From: Pseudothermotoga_B sp051235805
Lineage (GTDB): Bacteria > Thermotogota > Thermotogae > Thermotogales > DSM-5069
DNA length: 64,000 nt
Assembly: GCF_051235805.1 (NCBI RefSeq)
Contig: NZ_JBPNXV010000001.1
Location: 1,674,001 to 1,738,000 of the forward strand
Direction: 5' to 3'
Of this stretch, positions 1 to 8,759 are shown one piece after another (position 1 is the first letter of the stretch; every line of letters begins with the position of its first letter). Made by a program: the position numbers and the translations under genes. The notes below the pieces were generated by a model. The model saw only the letters and a program-made list of their open reading frames with translations. It was not told where the DNA came from and ran no database searches.

Positions 1-2153
1 TGAAACTCTATCAACTTTGTGAAAGGATAAACATTCCAGTTGTTATGACAGGCGACGTACATTTCCTCGATCCAGAAGACGAGAAAATAAGGGCAGTTCT
101 TCAGGCTCCTCAACAAGACTACATACCAGAACAACCAGCAGCGTACTTGAGAACAACAGAGGAGATGCTTCAAGCAGCACGAGAAATCTTCCAAGACGAT
201 GAAAAAGCATTCAAGGTTGTTGTGGAATATCCCAATAGAATAGCCTCTGGCATAGAAGGGGTTGTACCGTTAGAGAAAAAACTTCACACTCCAAAGATAG
301 AAGGTGCAGAGGACCAAGTAAGATCGATCGCAACACAAAGGGCACTTGAGTTATACGGTTTCCCATTACCAGAGATCGTCGAAAAGAGACTGCAGAAAGA
401 GCTTGATGCGATAATCAACCATGGATATGCAGTTCTCTATCTCATCGCCAAGAAGATGGTCGACAAATCCTTGAGTGATGGTTACGTTGTAGGTTCTCGA
501 GGATCTGTAGGATCTTCCTTCGTCGCCTTCCTGATGGGCATCACGGAGGTCAATCCACTACCACCACACTACTACTGTGCAAAATGCCACTACATAGAAT
601 TTGTGCAGAACAACGGTTATGGCTCAGGGTATGATCTACCTTTCAAGGACTGCCCAAGTTGTGGAGAGCCACTCAACAGAAATGGGCAGGACATACCCTT
701 TGAAACCTTCATGGGCTTCGAGGGAGATAAGGTCCCTGACATTGATTTGAATTTCTCAGGTGATTATCAAGACGAGGCACACAGGTTCATAGAAACACTG
801 TTTGGTAAAGAACACGTATATCGTGCTGGAACGATAAACACGATAGCTTCAAGGACTGCCTATGGCTTTGTGAGGGCTTACGAAGAAAAATCTGCCAGAA
901 AGGTGAGAAAAGCGGAAAGCGAGCGACTTGCAAATGCAATAACAGGTGTCAAGAGAACTACTGGCCAGCATCCAGGTGGTCTGATGATAATCCCAAAAGA
1001 GTACGAGGTTTATGACTTCACACCAATACAGTACCCTGCTAACACAAGAGAGGCGTTGGTTCTAACGACCCACTTTGACTACGAGTCCATTCACGATGAT
1101 CTTGTCAAGATAGATGCACTCGGTCATGATGATCCAACTTTTGTAAAGCTTCTAAAGGACTTAACGGGTATTGACCCAATGAAGATTCCTATGGACGATG
1201 AAGAAACTTTGGAGATTTTCTCAAGCCTTGAACCACTCGGCATAAGACCTGAAGAGATCGGCACAGATGTTGGCACCTTTGGAATTCCAGAGTTTGGTAC
1301 GCAATTCGTTCGGGGTATGCTGACCGAAACAAAGCCCAAAACCTTTGCAGAGCTTGTGAGAATCTCAGGACTGTCTCATGGAACCGACGTGTGGTTGAAC
1401 AACGCTCAAGAATGGATAAGGCAAAGAAAAGCGACTCTGTCTGATGTCATTGCCTGCCGCGACGACATAATGAATTATTTGATAAAAAAGGGTATGAATG
1501 CATCAAAGGCTTTCAAGATCATGGAGAATGTCAGGAAGGGCAAGGGTATTTCCGATGAGGATGAAAAGAACTTGAGAGAACTCAATGTCCCCGAGTGGTA
1601 TATCGAATCTTGTAAAAGAATCAAATATCTTTTCCCAAAGGCTCATGCAACGGCATATGTGAGCATGGCGTTCAGGATAGCATACTTTAAAGTACATCAT
1701 CCACTGGCTTTTTACTCTGCTTATTTCACTTTAAAAGGTGATGAGTTCGACATCGAGGCTGCACTCCAAGGACCAGAGATCGTGAGAAAAAAATTGGCAG
1801 AACTTTCGACGATCATCGACAAAGATGTGAGAGAAAAGGCAAGAGAAACCACCCTTGAATTGATGCTTGAGATGTTTTTGAGGGGCTACTCTTTCTTACC
1901 GGTGAACGTGAACAAATCGGACGCAAAGATCTTTTTGATAGAGAATGGCAAACTCAGAATACCCTTCAACAAATTACCAAATCTTGGTGACAGCGTCGCA
2001 GAATCGATAATCTTGGCAAGAGCGGAAAAACCTTTCAGCTCACTTGAAGATATCTCCAGGCGCACCAAACTCAATAAATCCCATCTGGAAACCTTCAAGC
2101 GTTTGGTCGAGCTCGAGGGCTTACCTGAAAAAGAGCAGATAAGTCTCTTCTGA
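1..2153 (+). CDS. polC: DNA polymerase III, PolC-type alpha subunit (C-terminal part, 5' end outside window)
   Basis: Replicative polymerase of the Gram-positive PolC type. The reading frame is open from base 3 (codons K-L-Y-Q-L...), so the gene enters from the left and position 45 is an internal Met. Visible are the polymerase-domain segment VVMTGDVHFLDPED, a four-cysteine zinc-binding segment (CAKC ... CPSC, about codons 185-215 of the visible part), the PDIDLNFSG catalytic-aspartate motif just after it, and the palm/fingers region with GQHPGG and HATAYVSMAFRIAYFK. The tail is the usual helix-hairpin-helix region ending in KEQISLF. No frame break is seen in the visible 700 residues. The exonuclease and N-terminal domains, if present, lie upstream. 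A weak hairpin follows at 2190-2209. Confidence 0.95.
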   Translation, partial: KLYQLCERINIPVVMTGDVHFLDPEDEKIRAVLQAPQQDYIPEQPAAYLRTTEEMLQAAREIFQDDEKAFKVVVEYPNRIASGIEGVVPLEKKLHTPKIEGAEDQVRSIATQRALELYGFPLPEIVEKRLQKELDAIINHGYAVLYLIAKKMVDKSLSDGYVVGSRGSVGSSFVAFLMGITEVNPLPPHYYCAKCHYIEFVQNNGYGSGYDLPFKDCPSCGEPLNRNGQDIPFETFMGFEGDKVPDIDLNFSGDYQDEAHRFIETLFGKEHVYRAGTINTIASRTAYGFVRAYEEKSARKVRKAESERLANAITGVKRTTGQHPGGLMIIPKEYEVYDFTPIQYPANTREALVLTTHFDYESIHDDLVKIDALGHDDPTFVKLLKDLTGIDPMKIPMDDEETLEIFSSLEPLGIRPEEIGTDVGTFGIPEFGTQFVRGMLTETKPKTFAELVRISGLSHGTDVWLNNAQEWIRQRKATLSDVIACRDDIMNYLIKKGMNASKAFKIMENVRKGKGISDEDEKNLRELNVPEWYIESCKRIKYLFPKAHATAYVSMAFRIAYFKVHHPLAFYSAYFTLKGDEFDIEAALQGPEIVRKKLAELSTIIDKDVREKARETTLELMLEMFLRGYSFLPVNVNKSDAKIFLIENGKLRIPFNKLPNLGDSVAESIILARAEKPFSSLEDISRRTKLNKSHLETFKRLVELEGLPEKEQISLF

Positions 2154-2189
2154 TTCAGTTTCCTTATCTAACCTATATCCATCAGGAAT

Positions 2190-2209
2190 GTGGCTGAGCC
2201 ACCGTTTTT
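2190..2209 (+). terminator. Weak candidate intrinsic terminator after polC
   Basis: A 5-bp stem GTGGC/GCCAC (2190-2194 with 2198-2202, loop TGA) is followed by CG and five T residues. The stem is short, so this is only a candidate. It lies across the ATG at 2188, an argument against that ATG being a real start for the next gene. Confidence 0.35.
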
Positions 2210-2217
2210 CTCGCGCT

Positions 2218-2245
2218 CTGTCAGCTGTGAACAGTCGTGTAGAAT
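2218..2245 (+). promoter_or_regulatory. Candidate sigma-A promoter of the 2269-11107 gene run
   Basis: CTGTCA at 2218-2223 and TAGAAT at 2240-2245 are separated by 16 bp. They lie between the polC hairpin and the AGGAGGG ribosome site at 2253-2259. Both boxes deviate from consensus, so this is a candidate only. Confidence 0.35.
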
Positions 2246-2268
2246 ATTCTTCAGGAGGGCGATGTAAG

Positions 2269-3027
2269 ATGCTTCTGGCTTTCATCTCAGACATACATGC
2301 AAATCTTGAAGCACTAGATGCAGTTATGAGTGATATAAAGGCTCGCCATGTTGACAGAGTATACTGTTTGGGAGATTTAGTGGGCTATGGCGCAGATCCA
2401 GAAAAAGTAGTGAGAAGGCTGTTAGAGATACCAACAATAGCGGGAAACTACGATGACGGTGTTGGTTATTCAAAATCCAGCTGTGGTTGTGATTACCGAC
2501 CTGGTAGAGAAACAGAGATCGGTAACATCGTACTGGACTGGACGATCAAGAACACGTCAGAAGAGATCAAAGAATATCTTCGTTCTCTCAAACATAGAAT
2601 GGAACTAGAATTCGAAGGTCTCAAATTCCTGCTGGTCCATGGGAGTCCGTTGAATGAATTGAACGAGTATATAACCCCACAAACAAAGGAAGATAGGTTA
2701 GAAGAGATCATCAGAAACGTCAACGCAGATGTGATAATCAATGGGCATACGCATCTACCAATGGCAAAGTATGTGAAAGGCAAGATGATCTTCAACGCGG
2801 GAAGTGTTGGCAGGCCGAAGGATGGCGACCCTAAGGCTTGTTACCTACTGATAAAAGTTGAAAAAGGTGTTCTGTCTTACGAATTTGTCAGAGTACGATA
2901 CGAACTCAAGACCACATGTGAAAAGATCGTCAAAGCAGGTTTACCAGTTGAACTTGCCTTAGTCTTGGCTCTTGGACAAACCTACGACATGGGCAAAGCC
3001 CAGTTGACAAAGAGCTTTTTCGTATGA
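2269..3027 (+). CDS. Metallophosphoesterase (YfcE/MJ0936-like phosphodiesterase family)
   Basis: Protein of 252 residues beginning MLLAFISDIHANLEAL. It shows the full calcineurin-like metal-site series: SDIHAN, GDLVGYGAD, GNYDD, HGSP and NGHTHLP. Such enzymes hydrolyse phosphomono- or diesters with two divalent metals, but the substrate cannot be read from sequence. The ATG at 2269 is preferred because AGGAGGG lies 9 bases upstream. The in-frame ATG at 2188 would add 27 residues unlike the family and lies inside a terminator-like hairpin. It contains a Cys-rich insert (SSCGCDYRPG) after GNYDD, also seen in close relatives that act on nucleotides. The stop overlaps the next start as ATGA, implying coupled translation with rsmG. 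Confidence 0.85.
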   Translation: MLLAFISDIHANLEALDAVMSDIKARHVDRVYCLGDLVGYGADPEKVVRRLLEIPTIAGNYDDGVGYSKSSCGCDYRPGRETEIGNIVLDWTIKNTSEEIKEYLRSLKHRMELEFEGLKFLLVHGSPLNELNEYITPQTKEDRLEEIIRNVNADVIINGHTHLPMAKYVKGKMIFNAGSVGRPKDGDPKACYLLIKVEKGVLSYEFVRVRYELKTTCEKIVKAGLPVELALVLALGQTYDMGKAQLTKSFFV

Positions 3028-3701
3028 AAGAGATCGACCAGATCCTGAACGAATATGCCATAAGACTCGAAGAAAGGAAAACTGAAAAGCTCCACAGATA
3101 CCTCGAGTATCTCATAACGGCACCGATGAACTTAACATCGGTTAAAAAGTATCATGAAGCCTTGCACAAACACATAGCCGATGTCTTGATACCGGTTCAA
3201 TCTCTGCAAGGTGAGATCCTTGATATCGGAACTGGCGGTGGCGTACCCGGTGTTGTTTTTGCGATAGTGTTTTCTGTGAGTGTTACACTGGTAGAATCTA
3301 TAAGAAAAAAAGCACTGTGGTTACAAGAGATCGTGGAAAAACTTCAGATTGACAACGCAAAAGTCATTTGCTCAAGAGCAGAAGATTTGCCAAGACAGTT
3401 GAAAGAAAGTTTTGATGTAGTTACTGCACGAGCAGTCGCACCCATGAGAATTCTTTTGGAACTCTGTATGCCGTTTTGCAAGGTAGGTGGAAGATTGCTC
3501 TTGTACAAAGGACCAAATTGGAAAGAGGAATATGCGCTCTCGAAAAATGCAATGCAGATTCTCGGTGCAGAGCTACAGGATGTGGTTGAATATTCATTGA
3601 AAACAGGCGAAAAAAGGACACTGCTCGTGCTGAACAAGGTAGAAAAGACGCCAGAGATCTTTCCCAGAAAAGCAGGAGCTATCTTGAAAAAACCTCTGTG
3701 A
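3024..3701 (+). CDS. rsmG: 16S rRNA (guanine-N7) methyltransferase RsmG
   Basis: SAM-dependent methyltransferase of 225 residues that modifies G527 (E. coli numbering) in the 530 loop of 16S rRNA. The SAM site ILDIGTGGGVPG, the acidic VTLVESIRKKALWL strand, SRAEDL, and the FDVVTARAVAPM motif typical of GidB are all present, as is GGRLLLYKGPN. Length is normal. ATG at 3024 overlaps the previous stop by 4 bases. It is one of three rRNA methyltransferase genes in this run, with rsmI and rsmE. Confidence 0.94.
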   Translation: MKEIDQILNEYAIRLEERKTEKLHRYLEYLITAPMNLTSVKKYHEALHKHIADVLIPVQSLQGEILDIGTGGGVPGVVFAIVFSVSVTLVESIRKKALWLQEIVEKLQIDNAKVICSRAEDLPRQLKESFDVVTARAVAPMRILLELCMPFCKVGGRLLLYKGPNWKEEYALSKNAMQILGAELQDVVEYSLKTGEKRTLLVLNKVEKTPEIFPRKAGAILKKPL

Positions 3702-3711
3702 GGCGATAGAA

Positions 3712-4449
3712 GTGAAGATACTGAGAACTTGGAACTTCCCTGGTAAGTTAAATATGGCACTAGATTTTGTACTCTCGCAGATCTGTAAAGAACCTATTCT
3801 GAGGTTTTACACATGGGCTCGTCCAACATTGTCTTTAGGAAAACACCAGCGTTCTGTGAGCTTGAACACCGAATTCATGAAAGAAAAGGTCATAGACTGT
3901 GTTGTAAGACCCACTGGAGGCAGAGCTGTTTTACACTGGGATGAGCTGACTTACAGTGTCGCTATACCCATCGATGATCCTCACGCAAAAGAAGGTGTTT
4001 TGAAAACGTATCTAATGATAAGTGAGTGCATCAAGAACACTCTTTGTCACTTTGGTTACGATGCAGAAATCCAACCGACCAAAAGATCGGTATCCAATAC
4101 CGCCGCTTGTTTTGATGCACCATCTTCTTATGAAATAACGGTAGATGGCAAAAAAGTGGTTGGTAGCGCTCAGATGAGAAATGAAAGAGCAGTTCTCCAA
4201 CACGGTTCAATCGTTTTGAAACAACATGTAGAAGAATATGCAAACTGTTTGAATCTAGACATCAAAAATCTCAGAGGAAAGATGGCTGGCTTGTTCGAGT
4301 TTCACCAAGTTTCCGTTGAAGCGCTTGCTGATAGACTAATAGAAGAGTTTGAAAAACTCTTTGGCAAGAGTGAACCATTGTCAGTAGACAAAACTCTCAT
4401 GAAGGCTGCCTTTGAAAGAGAGGATGACTTCATTTGGCAGGGAAATTGA
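3712..4449 (+). CDS. Biotin/lipoate A/B-type acyltransferase, LipM-like octanoyltransferase or lipoate ligase
   Basis: Protein of 245 residues starting with GTG 10 bases after rsmG. Family motifs seen are LSLGKHQ, RPTGGRAVLH, a CFDAPSSYEI segment with Cys at about residue 133, and GKKVVGSAQMR with the conserved acyl-site Lys near 148. The Cys in a CF-AP-S-YE context is the arrangement of LipM octanoyl-ACP:GcvH transferases, in which it carries the acyl thioester. Lipoate ligases of the LplA type lack it. The likely acceptor is GcvH, encoded at 38189-38569 with its lipoyl Lys intact. No lipoyl synthase gene is visible here, so whether octanoate or free lipoate is used is open. Confidence 0.78.
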   Translation: MKILRTWNFPGKLNMALDFVLSQICKEPILRFYTWARPTLSLGKHQRSVSLNTEFMKEKVIDCVVRPTGGRAVLHWDELTYSVAIPIDDPHAKEGVLKTYLMISECIKNTLCHFGYDAEIQPTKRSVSNTAACFDAPSSYEITVDGKKVVGSAQMRNERAVLQHGSIVLKQHVEEYANCLNLDIKNLRGKMAGLFEFHQVSVEALADRLIEEFEKLFGKSEPLSVDKTLMKAAFEREDDFIWQGN

Positions 4450-5114
4450 CAGTTGTCGGCACACCTATTGGCAACATGATGGACATCACAATAAGGGCGA
4501 TTAAGACACTCAGAGAGGCAGATGTGATAGTCGCAGAAGATACACGAAGAACTATGAAGCTCTTGAAATTCTTTCACATCCAACCAAGGCAGATCATCTC
4601 ATATGGTGTGCACAATCAAGAGAAATCGCTGCCGAAGTTGTTGAACCTTCTATCGCAAGGCAAACACCTCTGCCTTGTAACAGATTCGGGGATGCCGGCT
4701 GTTGCAGACCCTGGAGGAATACTGATCGATGCCTGCTGGAAAAAGAACATTCAACTGGACATAGTACCTGGTCCAAGTGCTTTGACGAGTGCTGTAGCGC
4801 TCTGTGGATTTGACTGCTCAAAGGTGCTTTTCGTCGGTTTTCTGCCACGCGGAAAGAAAAGAAGGAGACTTTTCAGAGAGCTCAAAGACAACGATGTGGT
4901 TTTTATCTTCTTTGAATCAGCAATGCGAGTAGGAGAAACTTTGCAAGAAGCGCTTGACATCTTGGGCGATAGAGAAATCTTTATCGGCAGAGAATTGACA
5001 AAAGTCTTTCAACAGCTGTTCAGAGGAAAGACAAGTTGTGCTGTAGAATCTTTCAAAGAGACGAAAGGAGAGTTGACCTTAGCAATAAACTTGAGAAAGG
5101 GGGAGGAAGGTTGA
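4434..5114 (+). CDS. rsmI: 16S rRNA 2'-O-methyltransferase RsmI
   Basis: Tetrapyrrole-methylase-fold protein of 226 residues that methylates the ribose of C1402 (E. coli numbering) in the ribosomal P site. The signature series is complete: VVGTPIGNMMDIT, VIVAEDTRRTMKLL, LVTDSGMPAVADPG, VPGPSALTSAVALCGF and FVGFLPRGKKRR. The start is TTG at 4434, inside the 3' end of the upstream gene (16-base overlap), with GAGAGGA about 10 bases upstream. The stop overlaps the next TTG as TTGA. Confidence 0.94.
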   Translation: MAGKLTVVGTPIGNMMDITIRAIKTLREADVIVAEDTRRTMKLLKFFHIQPRQIISYGVHNQEKSLPKLLNLLSQGKHLCLVTDSGMPAVADPGGILIDACWKKNIQLDIVPGPSALTSAVALCGFDCSKVLFVGFLPRGKKRRRLFRELKDNDVVFIFFESAMRVGETLQEALDILGDREIFIGRELTKVFQQLFRGKTSCAVESFKETKGELTLAINLRKGEEG

Positions 5115-5536
5115 AGCGCGAACTCGAAAAGATCCTCAGAGATATCTGCTTCATAGTGAAAGTTGAGGGTAGACTGGTTCTAAAAGATTATCCCATTACC
5201 GCAGCCCAATTCGATCTCTTGCAGAGATTGTACTTCAAAGGACCAATGAAAATGACTGAACTCAGTACGAGCCTTGGAATCGCCAAGAGTACTTTAAGTG
5301 GCATCGTTCAAAGACTTGAAAACACAGGTTATCTTTCCAGAGTCCGCGGCAAGGACAAACGCGTTTACATGATCTCTGTGACAGAAGTGGGAAAGACTGT
5401 CGTGAAAAGCGTTATAGAAAAAAGAGTTGAGTTCATAGGAAAGGTTATAGAGAAAATGGGAGAGGCAAATTCACTTGAGCTTCTCAAGATCCTCCAAAAG
5501 TTTAAAGAGGAGATCGAAAAGTGCAGAAGCTTGTAG
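5111..5536 (+). CDS. MarR-family transcriptional regulator
   Basis: Winged-helix protein of 141 residues. Seen are ITAAQFDLLQRLYF, MTELSTSLGIAKSTLSGIVQRLE (recognition helix) and the wing GYLSRVRGKDKRVY. I place the start at TTG 5111, with GGGAGG at 5101-5106 and a TTGA overlap with the rsmI stop. An earlier in-frame start at 5036 would read through rsmI and add unrelated residues. The stop lies 16 bases inside the next gene. Its place directly before three envelope genes suggests control of those genes, but I found no clear operator. Confidence 0.85.
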   Translation: MKRELEKILRDICFIVKVEGRLVLKDYPITAAQFDLLQRLYFKGPMKMTELSTSLGIAKSTLSGIVQRLENTGYLSRVRGKDKRVYMISVTEVGKTVVKSVIEKRVEFIGKVIEKMGEANSLELLKILQKFKEEIEKCRSL

Positions 5537-6930
5537 TTGTTTTCTTGCTTTTTGGCTTAACGTGCTGTGCTATCAACGTGGTGACAAGTCCAGGTTATGT
5601 TGAAATTAGATATCAGCAAACGGTTTTGACGATCACAGACAGAACCGGGTTTGGTTCTTTTGAAACAACCTTGCCAGCCACCGTGGTTTTCTCAAAACCA
5701 GGATATCTGTCAAAGGAAGTTTTGCTGAATGATGCGTCGATGACCTATCATGTACAGATGGTACCTGCAGCTACAATTGCAATAGATACACAACCAACAG
5801 GGGCGAGCGTTTTCATAAACGGTGTTTTCTACGGCAAGACCCCTCTTGAAACAGTCTTAGAACCAGGAGAGAAGACTTTGACCTTGGAAAGAGATGGATA
5901 CTGCAAAGTGACAGAGATCATAAAAGCCCTGCCTTTTGAGAAAACACAGCTTATCTACCAGCTCAGTACAACACCTAAGATCACGATAAACTCTGAGCCA
6001 GTTTCGACGGTCTGGCTGAACAACCAGAAGGTCGGTCAAACTCCTGTTCAGACGGAACTAAAACCCGGAAGGTACACCCTGAGGCTAAGTGCAGAGAACT
6101 TTTTTGAATTGACTGAAGAAATACATGTGACCAATGATCAAAATCAATTATTCAGCTTCATTCTCATACCGTGTGCAACTATCAAGGTTAACGTAGTACC
6201 GAACCACGCTGTTGTTGAATACGAGAACCAAAGAAAGATTCAACCTGCCATTTTTACCAATCTTCCACTGCAAAAACTTCACATGAAAATCAGCGCCGAG
6301 GGATTTGAAGAGCAGTCGATCGAATTCACTCCAAAACAAGGTCTGAATGAACTGAATCTTTCGTTACAGCCAGCCGTGAAAACCTTGACCATAGAAGCTC
6401 CGGAAGATGCCATAGTCTGTGTTGATGGCTTGTCTGTTGGCAGAGGCTCAGGTAAGATCAGAGTTTCGGGAGATCTTCACTGGGTCGAAGCAAAGCTTGG
6501 TGAGCGATCTTGGGCTGGGATAGTCGATCTAGCTCAAACAGATACAGTAAGGGTGAACTTCAACGTTGCAACACTCATAATGCCAAAGGTGGAAGATGTC
6601 AAGTACATTGTGGAGGGTCTTACCTTTTATCCACCTGCGATTACTTATCTGCAGAAAGGATTCCATTCGATTGAAATACACTCTCAGTCTTCGCTAAAAA
6701 GAACCTTGGAATTCAAAGAAGGTGTGCTGGCACTGGTCAAGCCATCTGAAGAATATGGCTATCTCAACATATTCAGTGAAGCTGTATCCAGATGCTATGT
6801 TAATGGTCAGTTCATTGGATTAACTCCTGTGTTATTCTATTCAATGAAACCAGGAACCTATACCGTGCAAGTGGGAGGTAAGGAATTCCAAATACAGATC
6901 GAAGCTGGCCAGATTGCCAACGTTCGTTAA
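5521..6930 (+). CDS. Secreted PEGA-repeat protein
   Basis: Protein of 469 residues with an N-terminal hydrophobic signal (KLVVVFLLFGLTCC). The two Cys do not form a clean lipobox. The body is a string of PEGA-type beta domains: TQPTGASVFINGVFYGKTP (about 83-105), SEPVSTVWLNNQKVGQTP (about 160), VVPNHAVVEYENQ (about 223), EAPEDAIVCVDGLSVG (about 295) and FSEAVSRCYVNGQFIGLTP (about 425). Most are followed by LKPG.YTL or similar. PEGA domains are common in surface-layer and extracytoplasmic proteins. It overlaps the MarR gene by 16 bases and precedes the Omp-alpha-like gene by 15. It is probably periplasmic or outer-sheath associated; its specific role is unknown. Confidence 0.82.
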   Translation: MQKLVVVFLLFGLTCCAINVVTSPGYVEIRYQQTVLTITDRTGFGSFETTLPATVVFSKPGYLSKEVLLNDASMTYHVQMVPAATIAIDTQPTGASVFINGVFYGKTPLETVLEPGEKTLTLERDGYCKVTEIIKALPFEKTQLIYQLSTTPKITINSEPVSTVWLNNQKVGQTPVQTELKPGRYTLRLSAENFFELTEEIHVTNDQNQLFSFILIPCATIKVNVVPNHAVVEYENQRKIQPAIFTNLPLQKLHMKISAEGFEEQSIEFTPKQGLNELNLSLQPAVKTLTIEAPEDAIVCVDGLSVGRGSGKIRVSGDLHWVEAKLGERSWAGIVDLAQTDTVRVNFNVATLIMPKVEDVKYIVEGLTFYPPAITYLQKGFHSIEIHSQSSLKRTLEFKEGVLALVKPSEEYGYLNIFSEAVSRCYVNGQFIGLTPVLFYSMKPGTYTVQVGGKEFQIQIEAGQIANVR

Positions 6931-6945
6931 TTGGAGGTGACGAAG

Positions 6946-8121
6946 GTGCGCAAAACCATCGCTTTTGTCTTCTTGGTAATCGTCGTTATATCTTTTGGAG
7001 CAGAGATAAAGATCAAGGATGTGTCACCAGTTCTCGATATCTATGAACAAGTTTCTTTTATGATCGAAAACAAGATCATGGAACTGGATGAGAATGGTAA
7101 TTTCAGAGGCGGGCTGTTGACAACGAGGTTTGACATTGCACAGTATCTGTACAACATCTTGAAGAACTTTCAGCTTATAGACATATCAAAGAAATTGAGT
7201 AGTTTTGAGAAAGATCAGCAAGAACTTTCAACCAAGATTCTTGGGATCGAGGCTGCCTACAAAACATATGAGCAGAGAATGAAGGATTTTGAAAATGCCC
7301 TGACAAAGATTCAGAATCAATTTGATCATCTTTCACAAGAGATATACGCAAAGGTTCGCGAGGAATTCGAGGATGCTCTGAAAGATCAAAAAGCAGAAAT
7401 CGCTCGATATGAACCTCTGTTCTCAAGAATGAGTGCAGTTGAAGGTTTGGTCTCATCCCTTCAGAAACAACTGGCAAGTTCAGACAAAAATCTGGATCTC
7501 TTGAACAACAAAATCTCTGTGTTAGAACAGACACAATCGAGTATGTCGAGTGATATTGCCGCATTGTCAAATGCCTTGACGAGTATGAGAAATAACACAA
7601 ATGAGCTTTCTTCAAAGATCTCCGCAAACACACAAGCTATTCAGAAACTCAAGGACGATGTGAATGTTCAGCTCTACGCTCAAGGAAAACTCTTCGATCA
7701 GAAGCTGTTGGATCTTTCGACAAAGTTGGACATCCTCTCTAAGAGTCTTCAGAACGAACTGTCGATCCAGAAAAAGACTTTGACAGATTATGAACAAAGC
7801 TTAATGGCTGTTGAGAGCCAGGTAGACGAACTCAGACAGAATATGAAAATGCTCGAGACGCTTGCGAGCAAAGAAGAACTTAGTGCTTTGCAAACTGCCA
7901 TTTCATCTGTGTCGAAGAAAGTCGAAAATGTTGAGCTGAACCTGCAGAGTCTTGAACAGAGAATCGAGGGAACGCAGGTTGATTTGCTTCAAAGGAAAAT
8001 TTCAGAACTTGAACTGAAGCAGAAAGATCTTGAAGGCAGTCTCATGACAGCGTATCTACTCGGCGGAGCCGGTATTGTGGTTGGTTTAATCGCCGTGATC
8101 TTCGCCATGGGCGGATTTTGA
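6946..8121 (+). CDS. Omp-alpha-like envelope spacer: signal peptide, SLH-type domain, long coiled coil, C-terminal membrane anchor
   Basis: Protein of 391 residues. After a signal peptide (KTIAFVFLVIVVISFGA) comes one S-layer-homology-like domain (VSPVLDIYEQVSFMIENKIM ... RFDIAQYLYNIL, about 22-78). Then about 280 residues of heptad-rich coiled coil rich in Q, S, K, L and E follow, ending in one transmembrane helix (LLGGAGIVVGLIAVIFAMGG). This is the architecture of Omp-alpha of Thermotoga maritima, a rod that bridges peptidoglycan and outer sheath. The start is GTG 6946, because GGAGGTGA at 6933-6940 is its ribosome site; an earlier TTG at 6931 lies before that site. The stop is directly followed by the next gene's GAGGTGG. 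Confidence 0.82.
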   Translation: MRKTIAFVFLVIVVISFGAEIKIKDVSPVLDIYEQVSFMIENKIMELDENGNFRGGLLTTRFDIAQYLYNILKNFQLIDISKKLSSFEKDQQELSTKILGIEAAYKTYEQRMKDFENALTKIQNQFDHLSQEIYAKVREEFEDALKDQKAEIARYEPLFSRMSAVEGLVSSLQKQLASSDKNLDLLNNKISVLEQTQSSMSSDIAALSNALTSMRNNTNELSSKISANTQAIQKLKDDVNVQLYAQGKLFDQKLLDLSTKLDILSKSLQNELSIQKKTLTDYEQSLMAVESQVDELRQNMKMLETLASKEELSALQTAISSVSKKVENVELNLQSLEQRIEGTQVDLLQRKISELELKQKDLEGSLMTAYLLGGAGIVVGLIAVIFAMGGF

Positions 8122-8131
8122 GGTGGAAAAA

Positions 8132-8755
8132 GTGAAGAGAATTCTGCTTTTGATCCTCTGTTTTGTGGCAACTTCGTATTTTGCGAAAACCGTTCATATT
8201 GTCGCAGATTATGTGAAACCGGAAAAGGAACAGGCATTTTATGAAGGAAATGTGAAGGTGGAGATCGAAGAAGACAAGATAAGGGTCAACTGCAGTTCCA
8301 TGAAGGTGACGAAATACCAAAACGAATGGAGATTGGTGGATGCCGACAAATCGACGGTGTTTTTTGAAGATGGAGTTGCTACGTCGACAAAGTTGAAATA
8401 CGACATAAAGCTCAAGACTGGAACGATGACAGAGGATGTGCAAGCCAAGATATTAGATAAAGAGAGCAGTGATACGATTCTGATGAGCTGCGATCTGCTG
8501 GAAATAGATCTCGACAAAGATGTATTCAAAGGTGGTTCGAAAGATGCAGTTAAGATATTCAAAGGCAAGATAGAGGCAACCGCTAAGAGTTTCTTCTACG
8601 ATAGGAAAAACGGCCAGATAGAACTCACAGGTGACGTTGTTCTCGTGGATCACGAGAAAAACATAAAGATGTGGGCTGACAACGTGAAGATAACCACTGC
8701 TGATGATAAAATGGTTGCAACGAATGCCAAAGTTGAATTGATCGTAGAGGAGTGA
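8132..8755 (+). CDS. LptA/OstA-like periplasmic beta-jellyroll protein
   Basis: Secreted protein of 207 residues: signal peptide (KRILLLILCFVATSYFA), then alternating beta-strand repeats with OstA/LptA character, such as ADYVKPEKEQAFYEGNVKV, LKYDIKLKTGTMTEDVQAKI and GQIELTGDVVLVDHEKNIKMWAD. LptA proteins form a beta-groove that carries lipid A between membranes. Thermotogales are not known to make classical LPS, so the lipid or polymer handled here is unknown. The start is GTG 8132 (GAGGTGG at 8120-8126). It follows the Omp-alpha-like gene and precedes serS, in one gene run. Confidence 0.75.
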   Translation: MKRILLLILCFVATSYFAKTVHIVADYVKPEKEQAFYEGNVKVEIEEDKIRVNCSSMKVTKYQNEWRLVDADKSTVFFEDGVATSTKLKYDIKLKTGTMTEDVQAKILDKESSDTILMSCDLLEIDLDKDVFKGGSKDAVKIFKGKIEATAKSFFYDRKNGQIELTGDVVLVDHEKNIKMWADNVKITTADDKMVATNAKVELIVEE

Positions 8756-8759
8756 TAGA

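Noticed and set aside
2188..2268. Longer start for the metallophosphoesterase
   Set aside because: ATG 2188 lies in a terminator-like hairpin without SD; ATG 2269 has AGGAGGG.
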